Shown in pieces: positions 19,991 through 31,117 of a stretch of 64,000 nt of DNA; within the stretch, counting starts at the first letter, position 1, and each line of letters opens with the position of its first letter. A model generated the notes under the pieces. That model ran no database searches. It was not told where the DNA came from and saw only the letters and a list, made by a program, of their open reading frames with translations. The translations under genes and the position numbers were made by a program. The DNA comes from Ascaphus truei (Eukaryota > Chordata > Amphibia > Anura > Ascaphidae), in NCBI GenBank assembly GCA_036426205.1, contig CM071570.1, positions 53,403,087-53,467,086 of the forward strand, read 5' to 3'.

Positions 19991-21230
19991 GTGGGAGGTA
20001 GATGAGGAGGAAAGTTGAGGAGATGGAATTATGAATGCCTGGTGGTTGTTTCGGATGCCTGGATACCCAGATCTCATAGTAAACTGTTAAAAGCCTAGTA
20101 CAGACATCCAAAGTTTCCCTCATTATCAGGACACCCTGATATGTACAGTGTTAACCTGCACAGCTTTTCTGTCTTACTCATATGGAATCAGCCTCATGAA
20201 CTTCAACCTACCGGTTCACAGAAATAGTTTTTTGGACCAGTAATGTCACTGATTTTGGTACTTGGAGGCATTAAGATAGAATATAAATAGCATTTTCCCA
20301 CTAATTATGACCCCCCCCCCCTTATGAATGCCTCCCAGATCTCCTTGATACAAAGATCATACAAACGTGTGATGTGTGCTTATGTTTACAGAGTACAACG
20401 ACTTTGTATTAAAAAAAGAAACTAGACATACATTTTCTTTTTAAGGAGTATTATAAATATATTCATGTATAATATATACTGTATGATAGCAAATTATATG
20501 ACTCATGGATTGGCAAAAAAGACTAATAGACCTCAATATGAATAACTTAATAAACCATGCTATGCGAATTTTATAATGATATTAAAGCACATTCAGGCTA
20601 TTAATAAAGAACAAGGAAAGCATTTACTAAAGAGGGAAAAAAGCACTAAACGACACTTATTAACTGAAGCTTTGGAATTGTGAGAACATTTCACTGAAGC
20701 GGTACTCGATACATGAGGAAATATGTATGTAATTAAGTTGTAGATACTGTACATGGATGTTGTAAAGGCAAATACAGTAAATTAAATAGTAATTCTGTTG
20801 AAAACCACAAGAGAACACCAAATGGCAAAAAAAAAAAAAAAAAAGCTGTAAGCCTTAATTAAATAAAGCCTTAAGTTTTATTGGAACTGGGAAAAAAAAG
20901 AAAATCTAGTGTCTCAAAACAGTGTGCAATATTATAATTGTTCTCAGGAGTGGCAGACATTCTCAGTGGTGTTAATTACTGATTGTGAGATGTCACCAAA
21001 TGACTAAGACTATATTTTTTTCTTATTAGAATTGTCATTTTTTTCAAATATAACACATAAAAAATATGTTGTATAATATTGCATATGTAAAAGTGTTTCC
21101 CCCACCCTACGTGAGATTTTACCATTACTGGTCGTGTGGTGCATGATACCTGCTGGTAGGTAACAGGAGGGCTGAGTCATCCCGCCGATAGTTGTGGACT
21201 AGGCTTCTGGGGTTCATACCCTACATATCT
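19991..21230. other. AT-rich spacer
   Basis: Mostly AT-rich DNA with a C run at 20311-20320 and an A run at 20827-20844. No coding or mobile element boundary was recognised. It would be a plausible first intron if the patch at 19530-19990 is a promoter. Confidence 0.3.
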
Positions 21231-21811
21231 TTAGCAGTGCAGCGCCTTCGTCTGCTGTAGGCTCCAGGGAACTGAAGATAATCTCCCACAGTAGAACCGA
21301 TAACTTATCTTCCCCCCCCCCCCTCCAGTAAGATCACTCATCAGACTGGAGGTATAACAACAGAACGGTTTATTGTCTGTACAACAACAGCAGTACACGG
21401 CAATCTTCTGCCCAATGCAGTCCCACGCGCAGCTACCCACTGAAGGATGGTCCCTGGACCTTCACTACAGGGCACCCGCAGCAGTCTCAGCTCTTCCCTG
21501 CCCCTCTAGCAGAGGCAGAGGTATGGTCCACACTCACTTTCCCCCAAAGGGGAAGATAGACTCAGGCTTATGGGGGTAGAGGCACTGCTAAATTTGGAGC
21601 GTCACCACCCTTAAGTACAGGTAGGACAGAGGGCATCAGGTCTGTCCCATGATTGGACATGCTCAGGCCTGATGTCACCGCCTCCCCCTGTCATTCAAGT
21701 GCAGCACCAGTGAGTGGGGAAAACCCATATTGACTACTGGCAAGCCTGCTTCACCAGGGCTTACTGCCAGGAGTAGGGCAGGTTAGTAGCCATAGGTGGC
21801 ATGGCTTCACA
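21231..21811 (-). mobile_element. LTR-like sequence, minus strand
   Basis: On the minus strand it begins TGTGAAGCCATGCCACC and later has a polyadenylation-like ACAATAAACC (plus-strand GGTTTATTGT at 21368-21377), the usual order of an LTR. The far end and target duplication are not defined. No internal retroviral or Gypsy coding is attached. Confidence 0.4.
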
Positions 21812-21818
21812 CAGACAC

Positions 21819-21843
21819 ACACACACACATATATATATATATA
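21819..21843. repeat. CA then TA microsatellite
   Basis: Short (CA)n followed by (TA)n, next to the start of a Penelope-like segment. Confidence 0.85.
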
Positions 21844-21844
21844 A

Positions 21845-22822
21845 CAGAAAAAAAGTAGAAGAAGCGCCCGATCTTCGTGTATTAACGTAAATAAAATGTA
21901 ATAAAACATGGACATCACGATTCAAATCTCACAAGATTCCAAATATAAAAAGCATTGTATGAGTAATACTCATGCTCCGACCCTTCATGTGTTGGCGCCT
22001 CTGCTCCACTGGGTATGCTCCGGACTGACGTCACGTCTCTCTAGATGGTGTTACACCTTGGAGGTTCCTCCGGCAACTCCCGTCTCTTGCATGTAAGTTC
22101 CCTTTGTGGTATAGAGTCCCAATACACAGGAACAGGGTCTGGCTTCACTCTCACAACTGGCACTAATTCTGAGCACTTGTAAAATTACAGTAGTAACACG
22201 TCCCTACGCGTTTCTTCAGACTAAGCTGATTTCTTCAGGGGATTACATTACTGGTTGGAATTATACCACCTATAGGAGCCTATCAGTGAGTTGGCAACTG
22301 GACATTACATGCATCTAGGTGTGCTCAATTATAACATACCTTATGTGGCTTGCTGTCTGCTTACTGTTATTCTTACAGTTTGAAAGTTCTCTTAATCTAC
22401 AGTTTACCTCTGATCCTGGAATTTATTTTGCTATCACAGGCTTAATTTTGAGGATTAATTGTAAATTAACATTCTACAGCCAGCTAACCTCTTTATTTGC
22501 TGAGTTTCATATACTCTAACTTCAGCACAGTGGATATTGTTCCTTGCATTGTATGATCTTGTGCCAGGTTTATCATATTAACAAGCTATTTACCTCACTG
22601 TGGATATAGGTGATTCCTTATTGCTATTATACAGTTATTGGTGACTACAGTGTAAGTTCACCTTTTCTATACATCAGTGTTCTTTTGCAGTGCTCGTGTC
22701 AGGGGTCCATGCCATATTTGAATTATTCTGCACTGTTTTTTTAATATCTATGTGTCAATTCAATAAATTGTTATTTTTCATTTTTGGTACACCTTAGTGC
22801 TATTAGCGGGTCTCTTTTTCTC

Positions 22823-22825
<3 letters not shown>
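21845..22825 (-). mobile_element. Penelope-like terminal segment
   Basis: Non-coding element carrying a hammerhead motif on the minus strand at 22201-22242. Its right end (CAATAAATTGTT... ACACCTTAGTGC) resembles ends of other hammerhead-bearing copies in the window, for example near 29235-29280. No protein coding is left. Confidence 0.45.
22201..22242 (-). ncRNA. Hammerhead-type motif, minus strand
   Basis: Read on the minus strand: stem I strand TCCC, then CTGAAGA plus an extra A, stem II TCAG-CTTAGT-CTGA, GAAA, the short CGCG that replaces stem III, U-A, then GGGA closing stem I. Pairings hold for 4 bp in each stem. The extra A between the core and stem II departs from the canonical core, so activity is uncertain. 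Confidence 0.5.

Positions 22826-22866
<41 letters not shown>
22826..22866. repeat. TA microsatellite
   Basis: About 20 TA repeats at the outer edge of the following foldback element. Confidence 0.9.
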
Positions 22867-22870
<4 letters not shown>

Positions 22871-22937
22871 TAAACAGCACTCAAGGTAATAATGCAAAGA
22901 ACAAATATATTAGAGAAAAACAGGCACAAAAATCCAA

Positions 22938-22967
22938 CGTTTCGGTCCTGTATAGGACCTTCCTCAG
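22938..22967 (-). ncRNA. Hammerhead-type motif in left arm
   Basis: Minus strand: CTGAGGAA, stem II GGTCCT-ATAC-AGGACC (6 perfect pairs), GAAACGTT. Outer strands give a broken stem I (CC with GG, CACA with TGTG). The core has the extra A seen in the other copies of the family. Confidence 0.5.
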
Positions 22968-23577
22968 GGGTGTGCTAGAGAACACTGCCCATGAAAAACA
23001 TTTATACCCTCCACCAACCTGTGCAGACAATTAGAAGCAGCTGTTTATAATTAAAAAAGGGATCCTTCGGATCCCGGGAGCTCCGTCAGCACCGCGCATC
23101 AGTCAGGCTTCACTGCAAGTCAGTTTACATCCGGCTGTCAATGCCGTTCGCATCGCGCATCTACGGGAGAGGCCAGCTATCACGCCAGAAGTCTACGGCG
23201 TCCCCCGTTGCCATGGCGACGATTCGAAAGCGTCTGCACCAAGGCTGCGAAGGCAGGACCGGACTCAAACAGAGGTCAGGAGCACGGCTGTGCGTCGGCG
23301 ATGACGTCACTTCTACCACACGATCAGATCCCTAAAATAAACATATAAAAATACAGTATAAAAAACATGTTGAAGAGTTAAAAACATGTTCCAGATGCGT
23401 GGTTATTACATGTTAACAGCGACAGTACTAATCTGGAGTACAACTGCAGGGTATAGCCTGTCAGCTCCCGGCGTCCGAAGAATCCCTTTTTTAATTATAA
23501 ACAGCTGCTTCTAATTGTCTGCACAGGTTGGTGGAGGTTATAAATGTTTTTCATGGGCAATGTTCTCTAGCACGTCC

Positions 23578-23608
23578 CTGAGGAAGGTCCTATACAGGAC
23601 CGAAACAT
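23578..23608 (+). ncRNA. Hammerhead-type motif in right arm
   Basis: The plus-strand mirror of the motif at 22938-22967, with identical stem II and one change after GAAA (CATT instead of CGTT). Outer strands GCAC and GTGC can pair. Confidence 0.5.
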
Positions 23609-23680
23609 TGGATTTTTGTGCCTGTTTTTCTCTAATATATTTGTTCTTTGCATTATTACCTTGAGTGCTGTTTTTGTTTC

Positions 23681-24497
23681 CCATTGGGTCACATTGTTTT
23701 TCTATTGAACACTATAGAACATGCACCTACCCTATTCAAGCCAGTGAAGTGCCTGCTGTTACTATCTTTCTCTCTCTTCGAAAGCTCGCACAAATATAAG
23801 CATTTCGCCCCACAACAGTATTGAGCATTTTTATTTGATATATATATATTATATATGTGTTGTAAAAGCTGTAAAAATGTTACAACAAAAATTCAGTTAT
23901 CAAATGAGTTTATTCAGAGTGCACACAGTGGAGACAGCTTCAAAACAAAAAGCTCTCACCCAGATAACACGGTATGCCATATATTTATACCCTAAAAACT
24001 AAAGCTCCACCCATTTATGGGGGGCTTGCACGTCACTAAATATGACATAATTTTGTAATACATAACAATACTAAAGCTGATGTAATTTTGTAATACATAA
24101 TAATACTGGATAAATGTATGTGAGCTAAAAATCATTATGGGGTTAAATGGGATGTGTCTGTTCTGCCACCTGGCATATTAGTATGAGAAACAGTTTCATT
24201 GCAAGAATCTGAGCTTATCTTAGACTACTAACGAGGCTTCTCATAACTTCTGGCCTGTTTACACTTTCATTTTGGAGCTGATTGGATGAGGAAAGATCAA
24301 TAAAGTCAGCTAGGAGCGAAAACATTCCATTCTCTGTTTCACACGTTCGTTCACACAGATTTCTTCACATAGAAAGATGATATATAAACTTATAAAGACG
24401 ACAAGATGGCGGACTAAAATAGTAAAACAAAATGGCTGCTTTGACCCTAATGCTGTTACGTCAGACCCCCTAATGTCTCAACTTCGTCAGTGTATAC
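23681..24497. other. Unassigned repeat-like sequence
   Basis: Contains a truncated Penelope end at 23779-23815 (CGAAAGCTCGCACAAATA) and an internal duplication of TGTAATACATAA near 24054 and 24091. The remainder is unidentified. Confidence 0.35.
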
Positions 24498-25127
24498 TGT
24501 GACAGAGTCATTGACTCAATAGGCTGGAATGGAGGATATGTGTACTGTCCAGCACTCAACCAGTTAACCTACTTCTGGAGAATTGCATGCACCTGTAGCC
24601 TAATTAAGCAGGATTCCTGAGAGACTGCAGGTTTAAAAAAAAAGGAAGTGATAGAGAGAGAGACTGTTTTCCCCAGAGAAGGTAGGGGAGATAGAAGTGC
24701 TCCCCAGCTTCGGACAACTGGTATAGATGACCTATAGAGGAGTTCTCTGGGCTCAATGTGAGGCAGAGTTCCCCTAGGAAAAAAGGAGGAGAGACCGCGC
24801 TGAAGCAGGGACGTCTGCTGCAAAAAGGACTAAGATAAGCAAAACCCTTATTATTGTATGCAGAGACTGTGTGACACTGTGGCATATGCCAGGGCATGTT
24901 TTTGGCTTGGGAACCAGCTTAGCTGGCCATGCAGTTAGTGAGGGCAAAAACTATTCTGTAGTTAGCTTTCCCTAAATGGAATAGGTGTTTATTTTCTATG
25001 ATTTGGTTTTCTTAAAGGGACAGTGCACCCAGAGTTTATTTGGTTGTGGCTAGTAAACCACTACAGTTTAAAGTTTTATACCGTGTCTGGTGTCTTACTG
25101 ACCATGCCGCGAGGCCATCCTGCCACA
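24498..25127 (+). mobile_element. Solo LTR candidate (TGTGACAG...CCACA)
   Basis: A 630-bp segment begins TGTGACAG and ends CTGCCACA, the TG...CA bounds of an LTR. It is preceded by TATAC and followed by GTACA, which is not a convincing duplication. No internal coding remains, so it is probably a solo LTR from recombination. The family is unknown. Confidence 0.5.
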
Positions 25128-25552
25128 GTACATATATATATATATTAAAAGAGAAAAACTGGAGCAACGATGTAGAAGACAAGTGAAAGACGAATTGCTC
25201 AAATGGATTAATGAGACATGAATCAAAAGTGTACAAGACCAAAACTAGATGCTGCAGATATCCTTTATTTTGTGGCTAGAGATACATTTTAATTTATTTT
25301 TAGAGATCTATCATATGTGGCATGTGTGTTGCGATAACAGCAAAAGTGCACCTCTCTGTACTAGTACAACAGTTTTTATTTGAGTGGGAATAAAGGTGCA
25401 CCAAAGCTTACTGCCATTTTGTGGATCTTGGCCTATGTGTTCTAAACATGCACTCTGATCCAGACTGTGTATGACCAGTGTCATCGTGAGCTCTCATTTT
25501 GACCGTCACAAAATAAAAAAAAAATAATGTCGATATCTGGTGGTCATAATAA
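25128..25552. other. Spacer with TA tract
   Basis: Short TA repeats, then AT-rich unrecognised sequence up to the CR1 3' end. Confidence 0.3.
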
Positions 25553-26712
25553 AGAGTACATAGTTACATAGTATAGTTACATAGTAGATGAGGTTGACAA
25601 AAAAGGACGTCCATCAAGTTCAACCTACTGTATGCTAAATTTAGATAACAGATACTTTATCCTATATCTATACTTACTTATTGATCCAGAGGAAGGCAAA
25701 CAAAAAACCCCAGTGACATATCATCCAATGATATCTCATAAGGGGAAAAATTAATTCCTTCCTGACTCCAATAATTGGCAATCGGATTAATCCCTGGATC
25801 AACATCCTTCCTATGTATACTTATTTGGTATATCCCTGTATACCTTTCCCATCTAAAAAGATGTCCAACTTTGTTTTGAACAAATCTATTGTATCTGCCA
25901 TCACAGTCTCCATGGGTAATGAATTCCATATTTTAACTGCCCTTACTGTAAAGAACCATTTCATTTGTAGCTGGTGAAATCTCCTTTCCTCCAACCTTAA
26001 GGGATGGCCCGAGTCCTTTGTACTGCCCGTGGGATGAATAGTTCTTTTGAAAGCTCCTTGTATTGTACCTGAATATATTTGTATATAGTTATCATATCCC
26101 CTCTTAGACGCCTCTTTTCTAATGTAAACAAATCTAATTTAGCTAGCCTCTCCTCATAAGTTAGATTGTCAATCCCCTTTATTAATTTGGTGGCTCTTCT
26201 CTGCACTCTCTCTAGTTCCATAATGTCTTTTCTTAGGATTGGTGCCCAAAATTGTACTACATATTCAAGGTGTGGTCTTACTAATGCTTTGTAAAGGGGC
26301 ATAATTATGTTTACTTCCCTTCCATTCATTGCCCGTTTGATGCAAGATAAGATCTGTTTGCCTTTGCAGCTACTACATGACTTTGGGCACTATTGCTAAG
26401 CCTGCTGTCTACAAGCACTCCTAAATCCTTCTCCATCAAGGGTTCCCCCAATATATATCCATTTAATTTGTAAGTCGCTTTTTTATTCTTGCATCCCAAA
26501 TGCATAATCTTACATTTATCTGTATTAAACCTCATCTGCAATTTACCTGCCCACGTTTCCAGTCTCTCTAAGTCCTTCTGAAGAGAAATTACATCCTGCT
26601 CTGATTCTATTACCTTACACAATTTAGTATCATCAGCAAAGATGGAGACTTTGCTCTCGATCCCAACCTCAAGGTCATTAATAAACAAGTTAAAAAGCAG
26701 GGGTAAATACAA
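25553..26712 (-). mobile_element. CR1 LINE, 5'-truncated, minus strand
   Basis: A 1.16-kb CR1 remnant. The 3' tail at 25556-25635 shows the short repeat ACATAGTTACATAGTA and the phrase CATCAAGTTCAACCT. Upstream are two frames of RT C-terminal coding. It is cut off at about 26712, next to a small MITE. The tail is typical of frog CR1 families. Confidence 0.85.
25997..26712 (-). pseudogene. CR1 reverse transcriptase C-terminal half
   Basis: The frame at 26326-26712 has LFNLFINDLEVGIESKVSIF, then the catalytic FADDTKL and WAGKLQMRFNTDKCKIMHLG. The frame at 25997-26329 continues with [20 protein letters not shown] and LERVQRRATKLIKG. A break near 26326-26329 separates them. The enzyme would copy CR1 RNA at the insertion site. 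The N-terminal RT and the endonuclease are missing. Confidence 0.88.
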
Positions 26713-26715
26713 GTA

Positions 26716-26970
26716 ATTGTATCATAGCAATTATTAACAACAATACATCATTTAGGAAATGGGTAATAGATCAAATTGATTCTATAGCAATTATTTCTAA
26801 CAAGGGCACACACAGGTGCTGACCATTTCTTGCCGTGTTTTAAACATAGCTATGTATCTTAAAATTAGTACAGATGATTGCCCTTGCTAGAAATAACTGC
26901 TATAAATGATTAAGAGTGAAGTAGCTTTATCAAAATAGTTCACTGGGTGAAATTATTAAGATGATACAAT
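26716..26970. mobile_element. Small MITE, ATTGTATCAT termini
   Basis: Perfect 10-bp terminal inverted repeats (ATTGTATCAT at 26716-26725, ATGATACAAT at 26961-26970). An inner imperfect inverted repeat (TATAGCAATTATTTCTAACA at 26784-26803 with 26883-26904) makes most of it a large hairpin. Non-coding. Confidence 0.6.
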
Positions 26971-27121
26971 GCCTGATGTTTATGATCATCCCAAGGATTA
27001 TAGAAATGTCTATAGACATTCATTTGGAACAGCACCGATTAGTTACTATAGGCTAATGTCTTACACCTTCCCAAGGCATGCAAGTTTGTGTATTAGAGAG
27101 TGAGTCTATTATGGTAAGATA

Positions 27122-27481
27122 CACTGGCGACACACTTTATTGCAGTGTGGCCAGTACCGCAAGCCGGGAGATTTCCCGGCTTGCAAGTGGCAGCCCCTCG
27201 GCGTGCCGCGCGTCTCCGATGCGCGGTCACGCGTCATCGGGTGCCTGCGCCCCCTGCACGCACGTCCAGGGCTCCCCGAGGGAGCCCTGGTGTCCCGCGA
27301 TGTGGGGGACGGCGGCAGGGGGTTCCGGGGGACCCGGCGGACCCGGAGAGGAGAGGGGGAAGCCGCGATCGGCGGGCCTCTCCTCCGCTGCTTCGGCGCG
27401 CGCCCGGCACCCTCCGGCGCGCGCCAGGTAACTGCTGCGGCCGAGAACGGGCAAATGCTCGAATAAACTCGGCCGCAGCAG
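27122..27481. repeat. GC-rich multi-hairpin element
   Basis: A CG-rich island of 360 bp in AT-rich surroundings. It contains perfect hairpins: GCAAGCCGGGA with its complement at 27159-27184 (4-nt loop), CCAGGGCTCC at 27266-27290 (5-nt loop), and CTGCTGCGGCCGAG at 27432-27481 (22-nt loop). GGCGCGCGCC also occurs twice near 27395-27425. Regular hairpins make a structured mobile repeat more likely than a gene promoter. Long frames in it are artefacts of GC content. Confidence 0.55.
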
Positions 27482-28011
27482 TATTGTGAAATGTCTGTGA
27501 ATGTGGCATCATGATGCCTTCATTATAGATTTTCAGATAGTCAGATAAACTTCCTTCTGCAAAATGCAGATCCCATAGTAGTAATAATTTCCAATATACT
27601 ATAACAGTCATAAAAATATCAAATGATCTTGCTAAGAAGTATATATATTTTCATTGGTGTAGGATCTTTCTTAGATATTTTGAGTTATAGAGTCTAGCGT
27701 TTGCCTCTTACAAATATTTGCATGTGTTTGGCAGACTACACACGCAAACCATAGTCTGCCCAGTTAATGATAAAACGGCTTTGATTGTGGAGATAATTGA
27801 GTGGAAGATGCAATATTAGATTTTATCAGATGTTGCAAGTCTATAACAAAGTTAAATATCTTCCTACCCAAAGCATTAATATGAGAAAAGCAATTGTTTT
27901 AGTAGGTGTTGTAATGTTTCAGTAGAAACTTTCAGTAGAACATTTTGTGAAGAATTCCACAAAAATGTTTAAATTGTTTTTTAATTTTTTATTATTCCTA
28001 TCTTAGGAAAT
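27482..28011. other. AT-rich spacer
   Basis: No recognised feature. Confidence 0.3.
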
Positions 28012-28507
28012 GTTTTAAAAACATAGACAAATGTTAAAATTGATATTGCTGAATATCATATACTGTATGTGAACTGGTAATAGTGTGTAAAGATCAGAGT
28101 TGCCTGTGAGTAAGGTGGTGGCCTTAATTGCTGCTGGCTGTCAGCTTGTGCATGATCCTTCCTCTCTGGGGTTATCACCTGGATAATCCTGCCACAAAGC
28201 TGGATCGGGCGCTCACACTGCTGGGACTCACTACCTCCGTGAGTAGGCGGGGGCCGTGGGTCTCCTTGGTGTGAGCCGTCAGATGGGACCGTCCTGGGTG
28301 TCAACATGCCTATATTATAGTGTATATATGTACTTTTGCGTCCAATAACCACTGATACTCTCTTCCCCCACAGCTTATTCCCTATTGACATGCAAGTGAG
28401 TGCAGCTTACTATGACAATTATCATCTAATTGGTTTAATTTGGAACCTGTGTTGTTTAACACTTTGCATGTATATAGGGGTAAGCAGGGGGAGGTGCAAC
28501 CCTATCC

Positions 28508-28538
28508 CTGATGAAGCCACATCACGTGGAGAAACGCG
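28508..28538 (+). ncRNA. Hammerhead-type motif in foldback loop
   Basis: CTGATGAA, stem II CCAC-ATCAC-GTGG, GAAACGCG, U-A, with three possible stem I pairs (TCC with GGA). One unpaired A precedes GAAA. The weak stem I makes independent activity doubtful. Confidence 0.4.
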
Positions 28539-29060
28539 TAGGAGGAGCCAGCATTGAGTCAGCAGTGTGTGAAGTGAACACAGAGGAAGCCATGACCTGT
28601 GAGCTGCGAGTGGAATATCTTGTTATTTGCTGCAAAGCAAGCTGATCAGCCTGCTACCTTTCCAAGCTGCAATCCGGTGACTCTGGAGGTGAACCTGAGG
28701 AGGAAATATGGAAGACACCCAGGACGGTCCCATCTGACGGAGCACACCAAGGAGACCCACGGCCCCCGCCTACTCACGGAAGTAGTGAGTCCCAGCAGTG
28801 TGAGCGCCCGATCCAGCTTTGTGGCAGGACTATCCAGGTGTTAACCCCAGAGAGGAAGGATCATGCAGGAGCTGACAGCCAGCAGCAATTAAGGCAACCA
28901 CCTTACTCACAGGCAACTCTGATCTTTACACAGTATTACCAGTTCACATACAGTATATGATATATATACTAATAGACAGCACTCTAAAACGAAAATATAC
29001 TCAAAATGTACAGGGTGCACGGAACAAAGTGGGCCCAAACAACCCCACTGTACATCATAG

Positions 29061-29100
29061 AAACCCAAAAGAAGCTCATGCTGGAGCTTCTTTTGGGTTT
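29061..29100. repeat. 17-bp perfect hairpin, 6-nt loop
   Basis: AAACCCAAAAGAAGCTC (29061-29077) is exactly complementary to 29084-29100. It lies inside the segment inserted into the right arm of the foldback element. Confidence 0.85.
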
Positions 29101-29155
29101 TTATACAGTATTTGATATTCAGCAATATCAATTTGAACATTTGTCTATGTTTTTA

Positions 29156-29767
29156 ATGTATGTTCTTTTATCAGAAGTGCACTATATATGTATTATTTAC
29201 AATACTATTGACCACTCACTCTGAAGGTGAATATAAAGTTGATTCCATTTACTATTGCGCCTCCACCTAATTTCCTTTTCTTTCCTGTTTGAGGTATATA
29301 TGAGGAGTGGTATCCTGCTGTGTGGGCATGCAATAGCTAACAACTACAAGGATCCTTTATTCTCCATTTTGTGAGGACCAGTTTATTTTGGTCTATAATC
29401 AATGGACATTAACACTGGTAAAATACGCATTGTATGAAATCTGTGAGTAGAACTCTGCTGAGCTGTTTTAAGGGATTGCATCTAGTATCAGTGGTTATTC
29501 AATTTACATTTTGTGTTCATCAATCAGAACAAGACTTCAGGTTATTATCTACAGTTGCTTTGTTTGTAGGTTGATCATTCAACATTCATTCACCTCGGAG
29601 AAATCCCCCCTCCATAGATTTTCCCTTCCCAGAATTTATGGACATATAACAATTTGTGTAAACATCAGCGCACCCCCTTTGCACTTGTGAGTGTTACTCA
29701 CTAGTGCAACCTTTTTTCTCTTAGGAAATGTTTTGCCAATTTTTTTCCCCCCATACTAGCTTAATAC
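29156..29767. other. Spacer next to foldback
   Basis: Includes a tail-like phrase ATTGCGCCTCCACCTAATTT near 29257, similar in style to Penelope ends. Otherwise unrecognised. Confidence 0.3.
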
Positions 29768-29945
29768 TAGAGATGGGCGAATTAGTCCAAATCTGATCCA
29801 CATGTGAATATCCAAGGGCGGATTTGACAGTTACACATTTTGAGTGAATTCTCCTGAGGCCGCTGCCATTTTCAATCAGCATGAAATCATTACATTCGCC
29901 TATGTGTATATTGTGACATTCGATTCGCCCAGACTCTGAAATATG
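29768..29945. mobile_element. MITE-like repeat starting ACTAGAGATGGGCGAA
   Basis: Begins ACTAGAGATGGGCGAATTAG and ends with ATTCGCCCAGA, giving a short inverted terminal match (GGGCGAAT/ATTCGCCC). A related start (ACTAGAGATGGGAGAACCAG) occurs at 44349. Non-coding. Confidence 0.5.
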
Positions 29946-30130
29946 GGTTTTGCACCACAAGTACAATAGATATCTAGATATAGATATATCCCCTCAAAAC
30001 GACATGGGGAGAGACACCTGTGGTCTAAAAGAAGAACACCTGGAAAATATGCTAATTGAATATGCAAAGTATATTTCAATGACACACTCCACAAAACCTA
30101 TACTGATAGGCCAGGTCCTATAGCACCTTG

Positions 30131-30937
30131 TGATAAAAACAGTGTCACTGGGACCAGGAAAATTCACCAGGATCAATGCATCAAACAGGACAAAGGAGTT
30201 CAACAAAGAAGGTTTATTGTCTCTGGAGACAACAGGCCCAACCAAAATACACAAAAAGATTCAAACTCACCAAAATGGGTTATGGGGGTAATCCTAGCAA
30301 GCTGGGCAACTTCAGTAGCTACCCATGAGTACTTCCACGTCAGCAGGGGTTCCGGTCTCACGACCTCGAGATGGGATTTGGAGAGTTTCAAGTTGGAATA
30401 TCCCACTTGCTTTTGCAATGAGCCTCATTCTGTGGTGTCTCCGACACAGCCTTGAAACACACAGCTTAGCTACCATGCTAACTTCAGAATGAACTCTGGA
30501 GCCCAAATCGGCTCCGCTTTACATGGATTCCTGCTTCCATAGAAAAGCATGAAAACGGAGTCTGGACCAATCACAGAGCAGATTCTGTGTCCCGGGCCAA
30601 TCACCGAATGAGGTTTCGCTTGTGATGGGCCAGCCAGATATCTCCCGCAGAGATAAGCGCCTTGATGTCTGGGATAGACAAAGGTTCTGCTCTACAAGCC
30701 AACATCTCCCAGAGATGAGTACCACCCAGCCACACATTGACATTGTCCCCAGGATTCCAACTCCCCCTCCTCAATCAACAAAACCCAGACCCCTTGGTGT
30801 GCAGGCTGGATAAGTGTTACCAAGGGAACACAGAAATACACATTTTGCCATTTACATGACATAAAGGTTCACAGGTACATTATAAAATACATGTTTACAA
30901 CTTTTATTATGAGAAGCTCATTGCCGAAACTGTTACA
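30131..30937 (-). mobile_element. LTR-like sequence, minus strand
   Basis: The minus strand starts TGTAACAGTTTCGGC at 30937 and ends near TTTTTATCACA at 30131. A polyadenylation-like ACAATAAACC lies 80 bp from the end (plus-strand GGTTTATTGT at 30211). The order suits an LTR. A target duplication was not found. No internal genes are attached. Confidence 0.5.
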
Positions 30938-30944
30938 GGGAGTA

Positions 30945-31026
30945 CTGTCAGGTCTACTGGGATCAGAGCCCACCACCTCAAGCTATTCAGGGTAGCAATT
31001 CTAGCAGTGAGCTAAACCAGCTGCTA
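30945..31026 (-). repeat. tRNA-derived SINE head, second copy
   Basis: Minus strand: box A-like TGGTTTAGCTCA and box B-like GGGCTCTGATCCC. The middle (AGAATTGCTACCCTGAATAG) shares AGAATTGCTACC with the SINE-like sequence at 372-440. Box B departs from consensus, so transcription is unlikely. Confidence 0.5.
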
Positions 31027-31117
31027 GATATCTCCATGGTCGCAGCCTATTTTTGAGCTCTACTACTCACTACATATTTACCTCTGTATTTAGCAGGGAG
31101 GCGTCCATTGATAAACT

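Larger units (their letters stand above)
22868..23680. mobile_element. Penelope-type foldback with hammerhead motif in each arm
   Basis: Arms of about 220 bp (about 22868-23088 and 23458-23680) are near-identical inverted copies. They share AGCACTCAAGGTAATAATGC, the hammerhead motif, and GACAATTAGAAGCAGCTG. The roughly 370-bp loop is CG-rich and unrelated to the arms. Penelope-like elements are known for terminal repeats in inverted or direct orientation that carry hammerheads. This looks like two facing terminal repeats with no protein gene between them. Confidence 0.7.
28012..29155. mobile_element. Large foldback element with central hammerhead-type motif
   Basis: Inverted arms of about 285 bp. 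The left arm is about 28012-28295. The right arm is about 28712-28962 plus 29104-29155, split by an insertion of about 140 bp. Shared phrases include GGACCGTCC, GGCGGGGGCCGTGGGTCTCC, CTGGCTGTCAGC and ATTGATATTGCTGAATATC. The loop holds a CTGATGAA...GAAACGCG motif at 28508-28538. The arrangement parallels 22868-23680. No coding. Confidence 0.7.

Noticed and set aside
27078..27611. Arginine/proline-rich proteins over the GC-rich block
   Set aside because: Open in several frames on both strands because of base composition and hairpins.
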